From Xestospongia bergquistia (lineage: Eukaryota > Porifera > Demospongiae > Haplosclerida > Petrosiidae): a stretch of DNA of 64,000 bases. Numbering within the stretch: the first letter of the stretch is position 1; each line of letters starts with the position of its first letter. Both the position numbers and the translations under genes were made by a program. The notes beneath the pieces were generated by a model. It saw nothing but the letters and a program-made list of their open reading frames with translations, was not told the origin of the DNA and made no database searches. The stretch spans positions 7,073,001 to 7,137,000 of the forward strand of contig OZ014415.1 in the NCBI GenBank assembly GCA_963965975.1, written 5' to 3'. This document shows positions 31,502 to 42,071 of the stretch, piece after piece.

Positions 31502-34168
31502 TTAATCAGGCTGTGTTGGCAGTTCAGTAGTTGTCTTTACAAGTGACAAGGATGTATGTTTAGCTAATATACTTGCACTTTTTATATTTTGACTTGGCCA
31601 CACTATCATTATAAAGACTCGTGGACCAAACAGACATACTAGAACAGCCAAAGCACTTAATTGAATAGCTAATGATATGACAGCTGGTTTAAACTGAGTA
31701 TCAGTAGCAAAATACGTTATGATAAATGCTATCCATATAAGACCCAATGAAAATGTAGAAAATGCTACATATCTAGATTCATTAAAGTTTTGAGGAAATC
31801 GAATTGTAAAGATGGCTAGTGCATTACTTGCAATCATTAGAGCAGATATGTATAGCATTTGTATAGTCAGTATTGCAATATAAGGTGTTGTACATTGGAG
31901 AGCAAGTATTGGAAAGTCATTGGTATCCTGTGAATTATTTACTTGACTTTTCAGCACATCAGGATAGATAACCATTAGAGATATTAGTTCTAGAGCCATT
32001 TGAATTCCCACCAATAAAATTGTAAATAAAATTTGATGCATTGGTGAGATACACTTAGGTCTGGAAGCAATGTTCTGCTGTAGAAATATTCGAGCAATTC
32101 GTACTAGTTTAATGAAAACAGCACAAACAATTAATGAAAAACAAAACCATCCTCCTATCCTTTTAAGAATACAGACAGTTACAGAGGGTTTTGGAATAAA
32201 TACAACTGTTATTAGAAAACAAAGAGTTATTCCACTCAGAAGTAGTACCATTTGTTCTCGTCCTGATGACTTTACAATTGGTGTGTTCCAGAAATATATG
32301 AAGACTCCACTCACAAATACTACAGCTAGTAATCCAATTATAGCTAACAATATTAATACAATAGACCACGCATCAGAAGGTTTAAGATATGACTCTTCAA
32401 TATCTACACACCCATTACTACCATTAAGAGGATTATTGCCCCACATGTATTGAGGACATATTTGACATACTTTTGAAGAGGTAGAGTTGGTGTAGTTTTG
32501 TCCGAGACAAGGGTCACAAATATCACAACAAGTCACAACTTTTCGTTTAATAAGACCAGGCTTACAACCCTGACACTGTGATTTAAATTGATACATAATA
32601 TTACCTGATTCATCAAGACCAAATTGTTTTGTAATATTGTTTTTAAATTTAAGATGATTGTGTGGTAAATTTCCATCCCAATAACCAACATTTACAATCT
32701 CATATGATTTGCTACAATTTTGACATGAAGATACTACTTGATAATTGTAGATGTTGTATTTTGGTTTTATGCTGCCATGTTCATCAAAACTAATTTCATT
32801 ACCAGTTGGGCTGGTAAAGTTAAGAATTTTTATATACTCTAAAAGGTTTGAGCCGTTTAATGTTCTATTTTGTCCAAGACATGTTTGATTTTCAGGGTAC
32901 CACACTAATGGTTGATTACAGTTATCATTTAAAAAGTTATTTATTGCATGAGCTACACTATAAACAGCATCAATAGCAGGAGCATCATAAGAATCCTGGT
33001 GAAAATTATAACTAGAATCATTTACAAAGCTAATGTTGCTACAGTTAACCCCAATTTCGCAGCCATGATAGCGCTCGTAAAACTCACTAAACCATGGATT
33101 ACGTAAGTTAGTTGCAGGAGTTAATTGCGAGTAGTAGTTACTAAAAGCAGGGAATGTCTTGGAGTATGGTTTCGTGCCCCATTTTCCAATCGTAACATCC
33201 TTGTAATTTACATCAAGCTCTTGAGACCAGGCATTACTGGCAATCCACAAGAACCGCTTATTTGATCGACCAGAAGAGTGTAACGCTTGCACTTCTATCA
33301 ACAGCTTATCAACATGATTAGGCCAAGCAAACAACACGACAACATTAGCAGAGGAATTCGTTAGGTTATTAGCCAGGAGAGCATAGTCAGTGCTATCATC
33401 AATACCTCTATTAAGATCAATGCACACACCTTTAGTATCTGCTAAATCATGAAATTCTTTAATACCAGGTTGACCATACAAACCATTTGAATATATAGTT
33501 GAAACGTAGTCCCAACCAAAATATAGCATTAAGTCAATCATTGCTTGAGCTTGCTTACTATCTGGAGGTACAGTACGATAAAAGTAAGTGTAAAGATCAC
33601 GATTACTCAAAAGAGGAGATGATGATGTAAAACTAACTTGAGGCATGTTGAATAAACGAAAGAAACTAGCTAGTGGAATAGACACAGAGCTATATGCTGC
33701 ACCAATAACAGCCACAACTGGAACTTTAGTTGAAAAATTGCGATTCAACTCGGATTGAAAGCAACTTTCAAGCTCTAAACGACCACTTGAAAGCACAAGG
33801 TCAACACTTTCATCAAGAGCTATATTTTCACTTATACAAGTATCTCTGATATCATAACCAAGTGTTATATTAGGTAAAACGTGAGGATCATTGTTGACAA
33901 GATCTATAGCAAACAAAACGGCCTCCAAGTGTTCTAAAGACTTGTCTAAAAAAATCTCACCACATTTTCCAATACCATCACTTTTATGTACTCTTAGTAA
34001 CACACCTAAAATGATGTCCTTATCTTGACGATCTTGTATTCCACTTATTCTAGTACCTCCATCAGCTCTAAGAACAGATCCAGGAGTGCCATAATGATAC
34101 TGAGCTGCACACTCAGTAAGCAAAAGAAACTGGGAGAACACAACAAGAAAGATCAGAGTCCTTGTCAT
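31502..34168 (-). CDS. mGluR-like class C GPCR (receptor 4)
   Basis: An 888-residue single-exon receptor starting MTRTLIFLVV. Signal peptide (~1-21), Venus-flytrap domain, cysteine-rich linker (CQGC, CCDICDPC, CQICP; one residue shorter before the CC than receptor 2), 7TM_3 and a tail ending TTELPTQPD. Pocket changes relative to mGluR1: Arg78 to His (KSLEHLEAV), Lys409 to Tyr (QDSYDAPA), Asp318 to Asn (WIASNAW) and Thr188 to Ser (FTSSS). Loss of the acidic partner for the ligand amino group makes a standard amino-acid ligand less certain. AATAAA at 31347-31352 is a likely poly(A) signal. Confidence 0.95.
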   Translation of the reverse strand: MTRTLIFLVVFSQFLLLTECAAQYHYGTPGSVLRADGGTRISGIQDRQDKDIILGVLLRVHKSDGIGKCGEIFLDKSLEHLEAVLFAIDLVNNDPHVLPNITLGYDIRDTCISENIALDESVDLVLSSGRLELESCFQSELNRNFSTKVPVVAVIGAAYSSVSIPLASFFRLFNMPQVSFTSSSPLLSNRDLYTYFYRTVPPDSKQAQAMIDLMLYFGWDYVSTIYSNGLYGQPGIKEFHDLADTKGVCIDLNRGIDDSTDYALLANNLTNSSANVVVLFAWPNHVDKLLIEVQALHSSGRSNKRFLWIASNAWSQELDVNYKDVTIGKWGTKPYSKTFPAFSNYYSQLTPATNLRNPWFSEFYERYHGCEIGVNCSNISFVNDSSYNFHQDSYDAPAIDAVYSVAHAINNFLNDNCNQPLVWYPENQTCLGQNRTLNGSNLLEYIKILNFTSPTGNEISFDEHGSIKPKYNIYNYQVVSSCQNCSKSYEIVNVGYWDGNLPHNHLKFKNNITKQFGLDESGNIMYQFKSQCQGCKPGLIKRKVVTCCDICDPCLGQNYTNSTSSKVCQICPQYMWGNNPLNGSNGCVDIEESYLKPSDAWSIVLILLAIIGLLAVVFVSGVFIYFWNTPIVKSSGREQMVLLLSGITLCFLITVVFIPKPSVTVCILKRIGGWFCFSLIVCAVFIKLVRIARIFLQQNIASRPKCISPMHQILFTILLVGIQMALELISLMVIYPDVLKSQVNNSQDTNDFPILALQCTTPYIAILTIQMLYISALMIASNALAIFTIRFPQNFNESRYVAFSTFSLGLIWIAFIITYFATDTQFKPAVISLAIQLSALAVLVCLFGPRVFIMIVWPSQNIKSASILAKHTSLSLVKTTTELPTQPD

Positions 34169-35889
34169 CTTAAGTCTTTTCTCTTTATGACATAAAAGTG
34201 GTTTAGTCTTTTATGTTTAGTTATCTTGTTATGATTTTTTTAAAATACTTTAAATGTAGACTCTGCTCATTGTAAACATATTGATTCATTTAACTAATAT
34301 AATATTACATGATGTTGATGTTAATTAATGTTATTAATGTTGCATGATGCAAACTGAAAGTAAAATAATTCTATTTTGATGACTATTGTCCTATCAAATC
34401 AAATTAATTTATCAATATTTTCTTTAAAATATCATTGCTAAGTTTCAATATTTTGTAAACAATTTACATCATGTCATCTATAAATCCAAACATTTATTTT
34501 AATCAAGAGTAATCAGTTTTTCAGTGGAAATGATAGTATATATATTTTGATATAGAAAATTTGCTGTTTATCAATATGAATAGTGTCAGTTTTTCTCACA
34601 TGTATTTGGCATACTTAAAGTAAATAGCCAACTTTTGACCATATATAGCAGCAATATATAATAGAAGTTGATCTCACTGATATTGCCTTTATATATGGAG
34701 GTTTTTTACAGTCATGGGAGTTAGAACATCTGCATATCTGAGGAGTTACATAACATACATGTGACATGTCGTATACATATTTTGGAACTTGTATTATGAA
34801 TGACATTCTTGTAGGAAAGCATTGTACAATAATAAAAATAATCTAGCAATTAAATATGTTTTGGTACTAATAATCCTGCATGAACATTATTCACACATTT
34901 ATAGTTTTTTTCTCATGTGGATATTAAAAAAAGCTGGCGATCAACAAATAATGAAAACATAACATAGATTTTTGCCAATGTTCTTTTATAATATAACACG
35001 GTACTGTCAGCATTGCATGTAATGCTGACAGTAGTGTTTTTCAGTCTAATTTCTAAACTGTTTATTTAACTAATTAATTAAATAGGCCAGATCCCTTGTG
35101 CATGAAAGTAGTTATATGTGATGCAAATTCCATCTCCATAAACAAAGCAGCTAATATCACTCTTAAGTATACTTAATAAAGTATTAAGAAGCACAATTAT
35201 TCATTTATGTAGTCAGTTAATGGATTATTCTCTGATATGTGGATCACAGGTATATACAGATCCCACCATTCTACACAAATATCCTCTCATTATACAGTAA
35301 AAACATTTATATATTACAGTATATAAGTGGTTAAAGTATTTGGAGGTTTGGCTCTTCGATATCTATTACTACCAGTATAAACATATTTAGCATTCTTTTG
35401 AAAAGATACTGTTAGAAACAACATTAATTGGTCATAAACTACATACAACATAGATTCTAACATTTCTATCACAGGATGTTGTTTTCTGGCTTTTTAAACT
35501 TTCATTATGGAGTTTTGTGTTATTCAACATTCCTCCTGACATTATTTTGGCAATTAATGTATTTCCTATATTAGAGGACTACATTATGATAATGGTAAAG
35601 ACATGATTTGGGCACACTTCAATTTTATGATTGACTTAAAACTCCTGGTGGACAAGTCATGTTGAAGAATGAAAATGAATATATTAATTGTATATTTCAC
35701 AATAGCAGTATAAACATGCTTTTCAAAAAATGTAATGTTGTAACAAAGTAATTATATATTGCATTTAAAAGTAAATTCTCATTAAATAAAACAAAAGCAA
35801 TATTATATCATGTTATTGTTATAAAAAAATTAAGATATTGGTAATTAAAGAATATGAGCTACATGATAGTAGCAGTTGATGTATGTAAG
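34169..35889. other. receptor 4 upstream DNA
   Basis: Non-coding. Bases 34580-34930 match the shared receptor upstream block (as at 24280-24640). A small perfect hairpin (ACTGTCAGCATT, GCATGT, AATGCTGACAGT) lies at 35003-35032. The remainder is AT-rich with no supported feature. Confidence 0.6.
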
Positions 35890-36380
35890 GTATAGCATTA
35901 TCATCAAGATTATATGTCACCACAGTTGCATTTGTTGAAGAGGGATTCTCATTTGTATGTTGAGTGACTTATTTGTAGGACCACTAGGAGTTACAATAGG
36001 GGTTGTCAGAACATTTTAATCAGGACAGAATATCATTATAAAGATGCGCATGTGTAAGCAAGCTTTATATTATATTTAATGTATGTTAACAAAGTATTTA
36101 TTGCATATGAAGGTCAATTATCCCTAAAAAAAAGAAGAAAAACAATGCTAGTAGAGTAGTGTTAAAACAAAAGTAAGATAGCAACAATTACAACAAAATG
36201 TGTTATATGATAGCAGCAATTGGTGTATGATTATTTATCATCAAATTCAGTAACTGGTAGATTAAGTGTCACAGCAGTCATGTTCATTGGACAGAGACAA
36301 TTATCAACTAATTTAGTAAGCAGAACTTAAACAATTATTGAAAAAAGCAATGTTCATATCCTTTTAAGAGCTTTTAGCCT
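35890..36380 (-). pseudogene. fragments of a lost receptor subfamily (tail and TM3 scrap)
   Basis: Bases 35890-36055 on the minus strand read RIFIMIFCPD followed by a stop and NVLTTPIVTPSGPTNKSL, that is the end of TM7 plus a tail of the 28268-28440 type. Bases 36230-36300 repeat the last part of that tail. Bases 36310-36380 resemble the TM3 region (AACAATTATTGAAAAAAGC, CATATCCTTTTAAGAG). All are decayed. Confidence 0.5.
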
Positions 36381-36654
36381 GTAAAAATAAAGATATGACA
36401 ATAACATGTTATACACACTATACACTGACCCATTATTGCTAAAGTATGAGTAATAAACAAATAAACAGACACATGGTATAATATAACAAGATCATTACTT
36501 ACAGCTGAAATAGTTCAAACAGTTAATTTTTTTTATTAGTTTTATATGTCTTAATCTGATGAACCAGTCTGTGGTTATTATATAACCACTATGTAATCAA
36601 AAAACTAATACTTCTCTCACTCTCATCTATTATATATTATATCTAACTACATTA

Positions 36655-36747
36655 AGGTTATGTCAGCAAAGTATCAAAACAAAAGTATTTACTGAATTGT
36701 GGTAAAACACATTATTCAGGGTGGTTGGGTGTTCAGTAGCAAAGTTC
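36655..36747 (-). pseudogene. receptor 3'-end scrap fused to kinase fragment
   Basis: Contains the conserved 3' UTR words (TTATGTCAGCAAAGTA, TTTACTGAATTGTGGTAAA) and last codons (CATTATTCAGGGTGGTTGG). At 36747 it joins alpha-kinase coding sequence directly. Confidence 0.8.
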
Positions 36748-37103
36748 CAGAAATGGTGGGTGACTTACAAGGGGTTAAAGAAAGTGGCAGCATGTATAAG
36801 TTAACAGATCCTGCTATAATGTCCATTAACAGAGAATATGGAGTTACAGATACTGGAATTGAGGGTATGGCCATGTTCTTTTTAGTTCATGGATGTTCTG
36901 ATATCTGTAGAGGCCTTCCTAAACCAACATTAGCACAATTTGTTGGTAAGATACCTGATGATGTGATGCAACAAGCACTGGCATTTCAACAGTTGTCGGC
37001 AAGAGGAATAACATATAGTAATGAGATGAAATTTTCAGATGAAATAAAGCAGGCTCTTGTTCTGGTTTTTAATTCAATTGCTCAAGGCATGAAGAAGCTT
37101 TAA
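36748..37103 (+). pseudogene. alpha-kinase copy 4, C-lobe only
   Basis: Begins within the segment before GDLQGV and runs through LTDPAIMS, TDTGIEGMAMFF, HGCSDIC and PDDVMQQAL to a stop at 37101. The N-lobe and ATP-binding part are absent, replaced by a receptor 3' end. The open frame to 36699 uses receptor-derived bases. It is probably dead. Confidence 0.85.
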
Positions 37104-39018
37104 ATTTTTATTGTTCAGTTATTTATCCTGAATTATTTAAGATAGCTGATATTCATACTCATAGTGAGGACAAACTACAATTAACAACAGGCAGCAGCTC
37201 TCTAATGTTCAAACACAGGGAAAATATATATAATTACATAGTAAGAAACGTATGTGAATATGTTGGAATATCATTATAAAAGCTATATAAATGTTTAGAA
37301 ATCTCACATTTCATACATTACTGATTACTTTTTGTTAATGTAAATGTTTTCTAGAGTCACAATAGCTGCTATGAGTGAAATTGTGATTAAAATTGTGATT
37401 GTCAATTTGTGCACTGTCTCATGTTTGTAAATTATTAAATTATATGCATAAAACATACACTACATTATTAAATGTAAACATTATATCCTCTACTCTATGA
37501 AGGAGTATATACTAATCATAGTGTTCATAGTGTTGATTTGTTTCTTATCATAATTAAACTCATAGTATCTACAACAATAATGGTATCTATGTATACTTTA
37601 CAGACACTTTTAATTGGTTAATATATGCATGCATGCAATGGGAAATTGTTTATTGATATTAAAATAATTAAGTATCCATGTAACTTGTAAACTTGTATGC
37701 ATTTTCCATAAATGTTACCTAAAAACTGCTGACTTGTTTATAATGGTGTTGTAGTTTTGTACAGGAAACTCAGTACAGACTTAAAGCTTTGAGCAAATGT
37801 TATTGACTCTTAAATCTAATATTGTATTATTGATAATATAAATGTAGATATGTAGATTGCACTATAGTAACTTGAAATATTAAGTAAGTCCCTACAATAA
37901 GGACACTCAATTATGTCCACTATGGAGAGTTTTGGCTGTAGCTAGTACACATGTGGACAGAGGATACAGCTTATAGTTAACAGATGTTATATGTCTATAC
38001 ATATAATCTGTTACTTAACAATACAAGCTAATTAACATACATGTTATTATTTTAGGGTTTAGGAAAGTTTTGCACTGAGTCTAGGTTATAGGGAATGATT
38101 TATAATAAACCTTGTGAACAGCTACATACATGATTCAGTAGGTCAATAACTGACTAAAATATATCACATGTTGATGGCAGTTGTGTCTACCCACTCACAT
38201 TAATTACTAAAAACAAACGTTATTTCTTTTAACATTATTACAATAACTAAAATTAGGGAATGTCCCTAAGTTATGATTGCTCAAAAAGTCACTATAATAA
38301 CAATATTATAATATGACAATGAACAGTACATGCACTCAAAATTTGCTGAATCATTGCAAGCGTTGTGTGACATCTATAACAGGATGAATTTCATGTTACA
38401 TAGCAAGACCCTATGTGAATTTTTTGACTGTAAATTAGTAAATGCATAGGTAGGTTACATAGGTTACAGTGAGTTACAGTGTGTTACAGTAGATTACTGT
38501 GAGTTACAGCAACCTACTTTACTCAACCATATAACACTGTAACAAAAATACTATAACCTTGTAGTGAGTCTTAAGACCCTGTAGAAAACATATACTTAAT
38601 GCAGGAATTCCATAGGCTACAATATTTATTATCTATTGTAATATACAATACAATAGATAACAAGGCCATGATGCTATTATAAACAAAATGAATTCATATG
38701 TACAGGTATATGTAGCCACTTAGCTAAGATGATTCTTGTTATAAGATGAAAGTTTCAGATCCTGATATAACAAGGCCATGATGCAATTATCATCACAGTG
38801 AGTAATACACGAACATGTAGCCAGCAATCTAAGCTAGTTATTAGAACAGATATAGCAGTAACTTTTTATTAAAAGTCACAAAAATTAAAAGTATAAGTCA
38901 TATGTATCAGCTTTAAAAAGCAAAAGTAAATTAAGGGAGTAACAAAATAAACTATATTGAGGTTATGTCACCAAATTAACAAAAACATAAACATTTACTG
39001 AATTGTGGTAAAGAAACA
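37104..39018. other. kinase 3' flank, upstream-block scrap and receptor 3' flank
   Basis: Bases 37115-37800 match 17150-17720 and 18045-18130. Bases 37800-38300 match the kinase upstream block (29560-29900). Bases 38448-38520 carry the TTACAG repeat. Bases 38745-38800 repeat the kinase/receptor junction seen at 31243 (AAAGTTTCAGATCCTGATAT). AATAAA for the next receptor is at 38865-38870 (minus). Confidence 0.7.
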
Positions 39019-41682
39019 TTATTCAGGCTTTGTTGGTAGTTCAGTAGTTGTCATTGCTGTCTTTCCAAGTGACAAAGATGTACTTTTAGCTGCTATACCT
39101 GCACTTTTGACATTTTGACTTGGCCAAACTATCATTATAAAGACTCGTGGACCAAACAGACATACTAGAACAGACAAAGCACTTAGTTGAATAGCTAATG
39201 ATATCACAGCTGGTTGAAACTGAGCATCAGTAGCAAAATATGTTATGATAAATGCTATCCATACAAGACCCAATGAAAATGTAGAAAATGCTACATATCT
39301 AGATACGTTAAAGTTCTGAGGAAAACGAATTGTCAAAATGGCTAGCGCATTACTTGCAATCATTAGAGCAGATAAGTACAGCATTTGTATAGACAATAAT
39401 GCAATATGAGGTGTGGTACATTGGAGAGCAAGTGTTGGAAAGTCATTTGTATTCTGTGTATCATTCACTTGATTTTTGAGTACATCAGGATGACGAACAA
39501 CTAAAGATATTAGTTCTAGGGCCATTTGAACTCCTACTAACAGAAATGTAAACAAAATTTGATGCATTGGCGAGACAAACTTGGGTCTAGAAGTAATGTT
39601 TTGCTGTAAAAAGATTCGAGCAATTCGAACAAGTTTGATGAATACAGCACAGACAATTAATGAAAAGCAAAACCATGCTCCTATCCTTTGAAGAGTACAG
39701 ACACTCACAGAGGGTTTTGGAATAAATACAACTGTTATTAGAAAACAAAGAGTTATTCCACTTAGTAGTAGTACCATTTGTTCACGTCCTGATGACTTTA
39801 CAATTGGTGTGTTCCAGAAATATATGAAGACTCCACTCACAAGTATTACAGCTATTAATCCAATTATAGCTAACAATATTAGTACAATAGACCATGCATC
39901 AGAAGGTTTAAGATATGACTCTTTGATATTTACACAACTAGTACTACCAATAAGAGGGTTATTACCCCACATATATTGAGGACATATTTGACATTCTTTT
40001 GAAGAGGTGGAGTTAGTGTAGTTTTGTCCAAGACAAGGACCACAGATATCACAACAAGTCACAACTTTTCGTTTAATATGACCAGGCTTACAACCTTGAC
40101 ACTGTGATTTAAATTGATACATAATATTACCTGATTCATCGAGACCAAATTGCTTTGTAGTATTGGGATTAAATTTAAGACGATCATGAGGTAAATTTCC
40201 ATCCCAATACCCAACATTTACAATCTCATATGATTTGCTACAATTTGGACATGAAGATACTACTTGGTAATTGTAGATAAGATATTTAGCTTTGACATCA
40301 CCATCATCATCAAAACTTACTTCATTGCCAGTTGGGCTGGTAAAGTTGAGTTTTTTAATATACTCTAGAAGATTTGAGCCATTTAATGTTCTATTTTGTC
40401 CAAGACATGTTTGATTGTCAGGGTACCACACTAATGGTTGATTACAGTTATCATTTAAGAAGTTATTGATTGCATGAGCTACACTATAAACAGCATCAAT
40501 AGCAGTAGCATCAAATGAATCCTGTTTATAAGTAGAATCATTTACAATGCTCATTTTGCTACAGTTAACACCAACAATGCAGTCATAATATTTTTCATAA
40601 AACTCACTAAACCATGGATTACGTATATTAGTTGCAGGAGTTAGTTGTGAATAGTAGTAATCAAACTTAGAGAATGTTTTGGTGTATGGCCTTGTGCCCC
40701 ATTTTCCAATCGTAACATCTTTATATTTGTTAACAAGGTGAGACCAACTATCACCAGCAATCCACAGGAACCGCTTATTTGATCGACCAGAAGAGTACAA
40801 CGTTTGCATTTCTGTCAAGAGTTTAACAACATGATTAGGCCAAACAAAAAACACCACAACATTAGCAGAGGAATTCATTAGGTTATTAGCCAGGAGAACA
40901 TAATCAGTCTTATCATCAATACCTTTAATAAGATCAATGCACACACCTTTAGTATCTGCTAAATCATGAAATGCTTTATAACCAGGTTGACCATACAAAC
41001 CATTTGAATATATAGTTGAGACATAGTCCCAACCAAAATATAATATTAAGTCAATCATTGCTTGAGCATGCCCACTATCTGAAGGTATAGTACGATAAAA
41101 GTATGTGTATAAATCACGATCACTCAAAAGAGGAGATCCTGATGCAAAACTGACTTGAGGAATGTTGAATAAACGAAAGAAACTAGCAACTGGGATAGAC
41201 ACAGAGCTATACACTGCTCCAATAACAGCGACAACAGGAGGCTTAGTTGAAACATTATTTGACTGAGATTCTTGGCAACTTTCAAGTTCTAAACGATCAC
41301 CGGAAAGCACAAGATCGACACTTTCATCAAGAGCTATATTCTCACTTATACAAGTATCTCTGATATCATAACCAAGTGTTATATTAGGTAAAACATGGGG
41401 ATCATTGTTGACAAGATCTATAGCAAACAGAACAGCCTCCAAATGTTCCAAAGCCTTGTCTACAAAAATCTCACCACATTTTCCGTTACCATCACTTTTA
41501 TGTACTCTTAGTAACCCACCTAAAATGATGTCCTTATCTTCAAGATCTTGTATACCACTTATTCTAGTACCTCCATCAGCTCTAAGAAAAGATCCAGGAG
41601 TATCATAATGATACTGAGCTGCACATTTGGTAAGCAAAAGAAACTGGAAGAACACAACAAGAAAGACAAGAGTCCACTTCAT
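39019..41682 (-). CDS. mGluR-like class C GPCR (receptor 5)
   Basis: An 887-residue single-exon receptor from the ATG at 41682 (MKWTLVFLVV); an in-frame GTG lies three codons earlier. Signal peptide, Venus-flytrap domain, cysteine-rich linker (CQGC, CCDICGPC, CQICP), 7TM_3 and a tail ending TTELPTKPE. Pocket: Arg78 to His, Lys409 to Phe, Thr188 to Gly (FASGS), while Asp318 is kept (WIAGDSW). The core upstream region lacks the TATA-bearing ~25-30 bp present at the same place in the related fragment at 42071, so its transcription may be changed. Confidence 0.94.
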   Translation of the reverse strand: MKWTLVFLVVFFQFLLLTKCAAQYHYDTPGSFLRADGGTRISGIQDLEDKDIILGGLLRVHKSDGNGKCGEIFVDKALEHLEAVLFAIDLVNNDPHVLPNITLGYDIRDTCISENIALDESVDLVLSGDRLELESCQESQSNNVSTKPPVVAVIGAVYSSVSIPVASFFRLFNIPQVSFASGSPLLSDRDLYTYFYRTIPSDSGHAQAMIDLILYFGWDYVSTIYSNGLYGQPGYKAFHDLADTKGVCIDLIKGIDDKTDYVLLANNLMNSSANVVVFFVWPNHVVKLLTEMQTLYSSGRSNKRFLWIAGDSWSHLVNKYKDVTIGKWGTRPYTKTFSKFDYYYSQLTPATNIRNPWFSEFYEKYYDCIVGVNCSKMSIVNDSTYKQDSFDATAIDAVYSVAHAINNFLNDNCNQPLVWYPDNQTCLGQNRTLNGSNLLEYIKKLNFTSPTGNEVSFDDDGDVKAKYLIYNYQVVSSCPNCSKSYEIVNVGYWDGNLPHDRLKFNPNTTKQFGLDESGNIMYQFKSQCQGCKPGHIKRKVVTCCDICGPCLGQNYTNSTSSKECQICPQYMWGNNPLIGSTSCVNIKESYLKPSDAWSIVLILLAIIGLIAVILVSGVFIYFWNTPIVKSSGREQMVLLLSGITLCFLITVVFIPKPSVSVCTLQRIGAWFCFSLIVCAVFIKLVRIARIFLQQNITSRPKFVSPMHQILFTFLLVGVQMALELISLVVRHPDVLKNQVNDTQNTNDFPTLALQCTTPHIALLSIQMLYLSALMIASNALAILTIRFPQNFNVSRYVAFSTFSLGLVWIAFIITYFATDAQFQPAVISLAIQLSALSVLVCLFGPRVFIMIVWPSQNVKSAGIAAKSTSLSLGKTAMTTTELPTKPE

Positions 41683-41735
41683 TTTAAACACTTTGTTAAC
41701 TTGTTGTCGTAAAAGTAATTAGAAGATGGTGTGAT

Positions 41736-41954
41736 GCTTGCTTTAAATGTTAATATCGAAATGATAGTATATATTTAGTGTAGGTGTCATGTTGGTATTT
41801 CTCATGTGTGTTTATCATATCTGTTCAATTGTAAATTTACGACAGCAAATGAACAGATATGATAAACACACATGAGAAATAAAAAACATGACACCTACAC
41901 TAAACATATACTATCATTTCGATATTAACATTTAATTTAGTATTTAAAGCAAGC
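41736..41954. repeat. large inverted repeat of receptor upstream sequence
   Basis: Left arm 41736-41827 and right arm 41850-41954 (with a ~12-bp insertion near its end) flank a 22-bp loop. The arms contain the receptor upstream words GTGTAGGTGTCATG and ATTTCTCATGTGTG, so this is an inverted duplication of a promoter-proximal block rather than a transposon end. Confidence 0.9.
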
Positions 41955-42071
41955 ATCCATCAGCTTTAAGAATTAATTCAGAGGAGTACCATAATGATAC
42001 GGAGCTGTACACTCAATAAGCGAAAGAAACTGGAAGAACACAACAAGAAAGGCAAAAGTCCACCACTTCAT
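41955..42071 (-). pseudogene. receptor N-terminal scrap (signal peptide)
   Basis: ATG at 42071 starts MKWWTFAFLVVFFQFLSLIE, the family signal peptide, followed by CTAPYHYGTPLN and a stop. Homology continues a few codons and then ends at the inverted repeat. TATATA at 42112-42119 and the shared upstream block follow. Confidence 0.85.
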
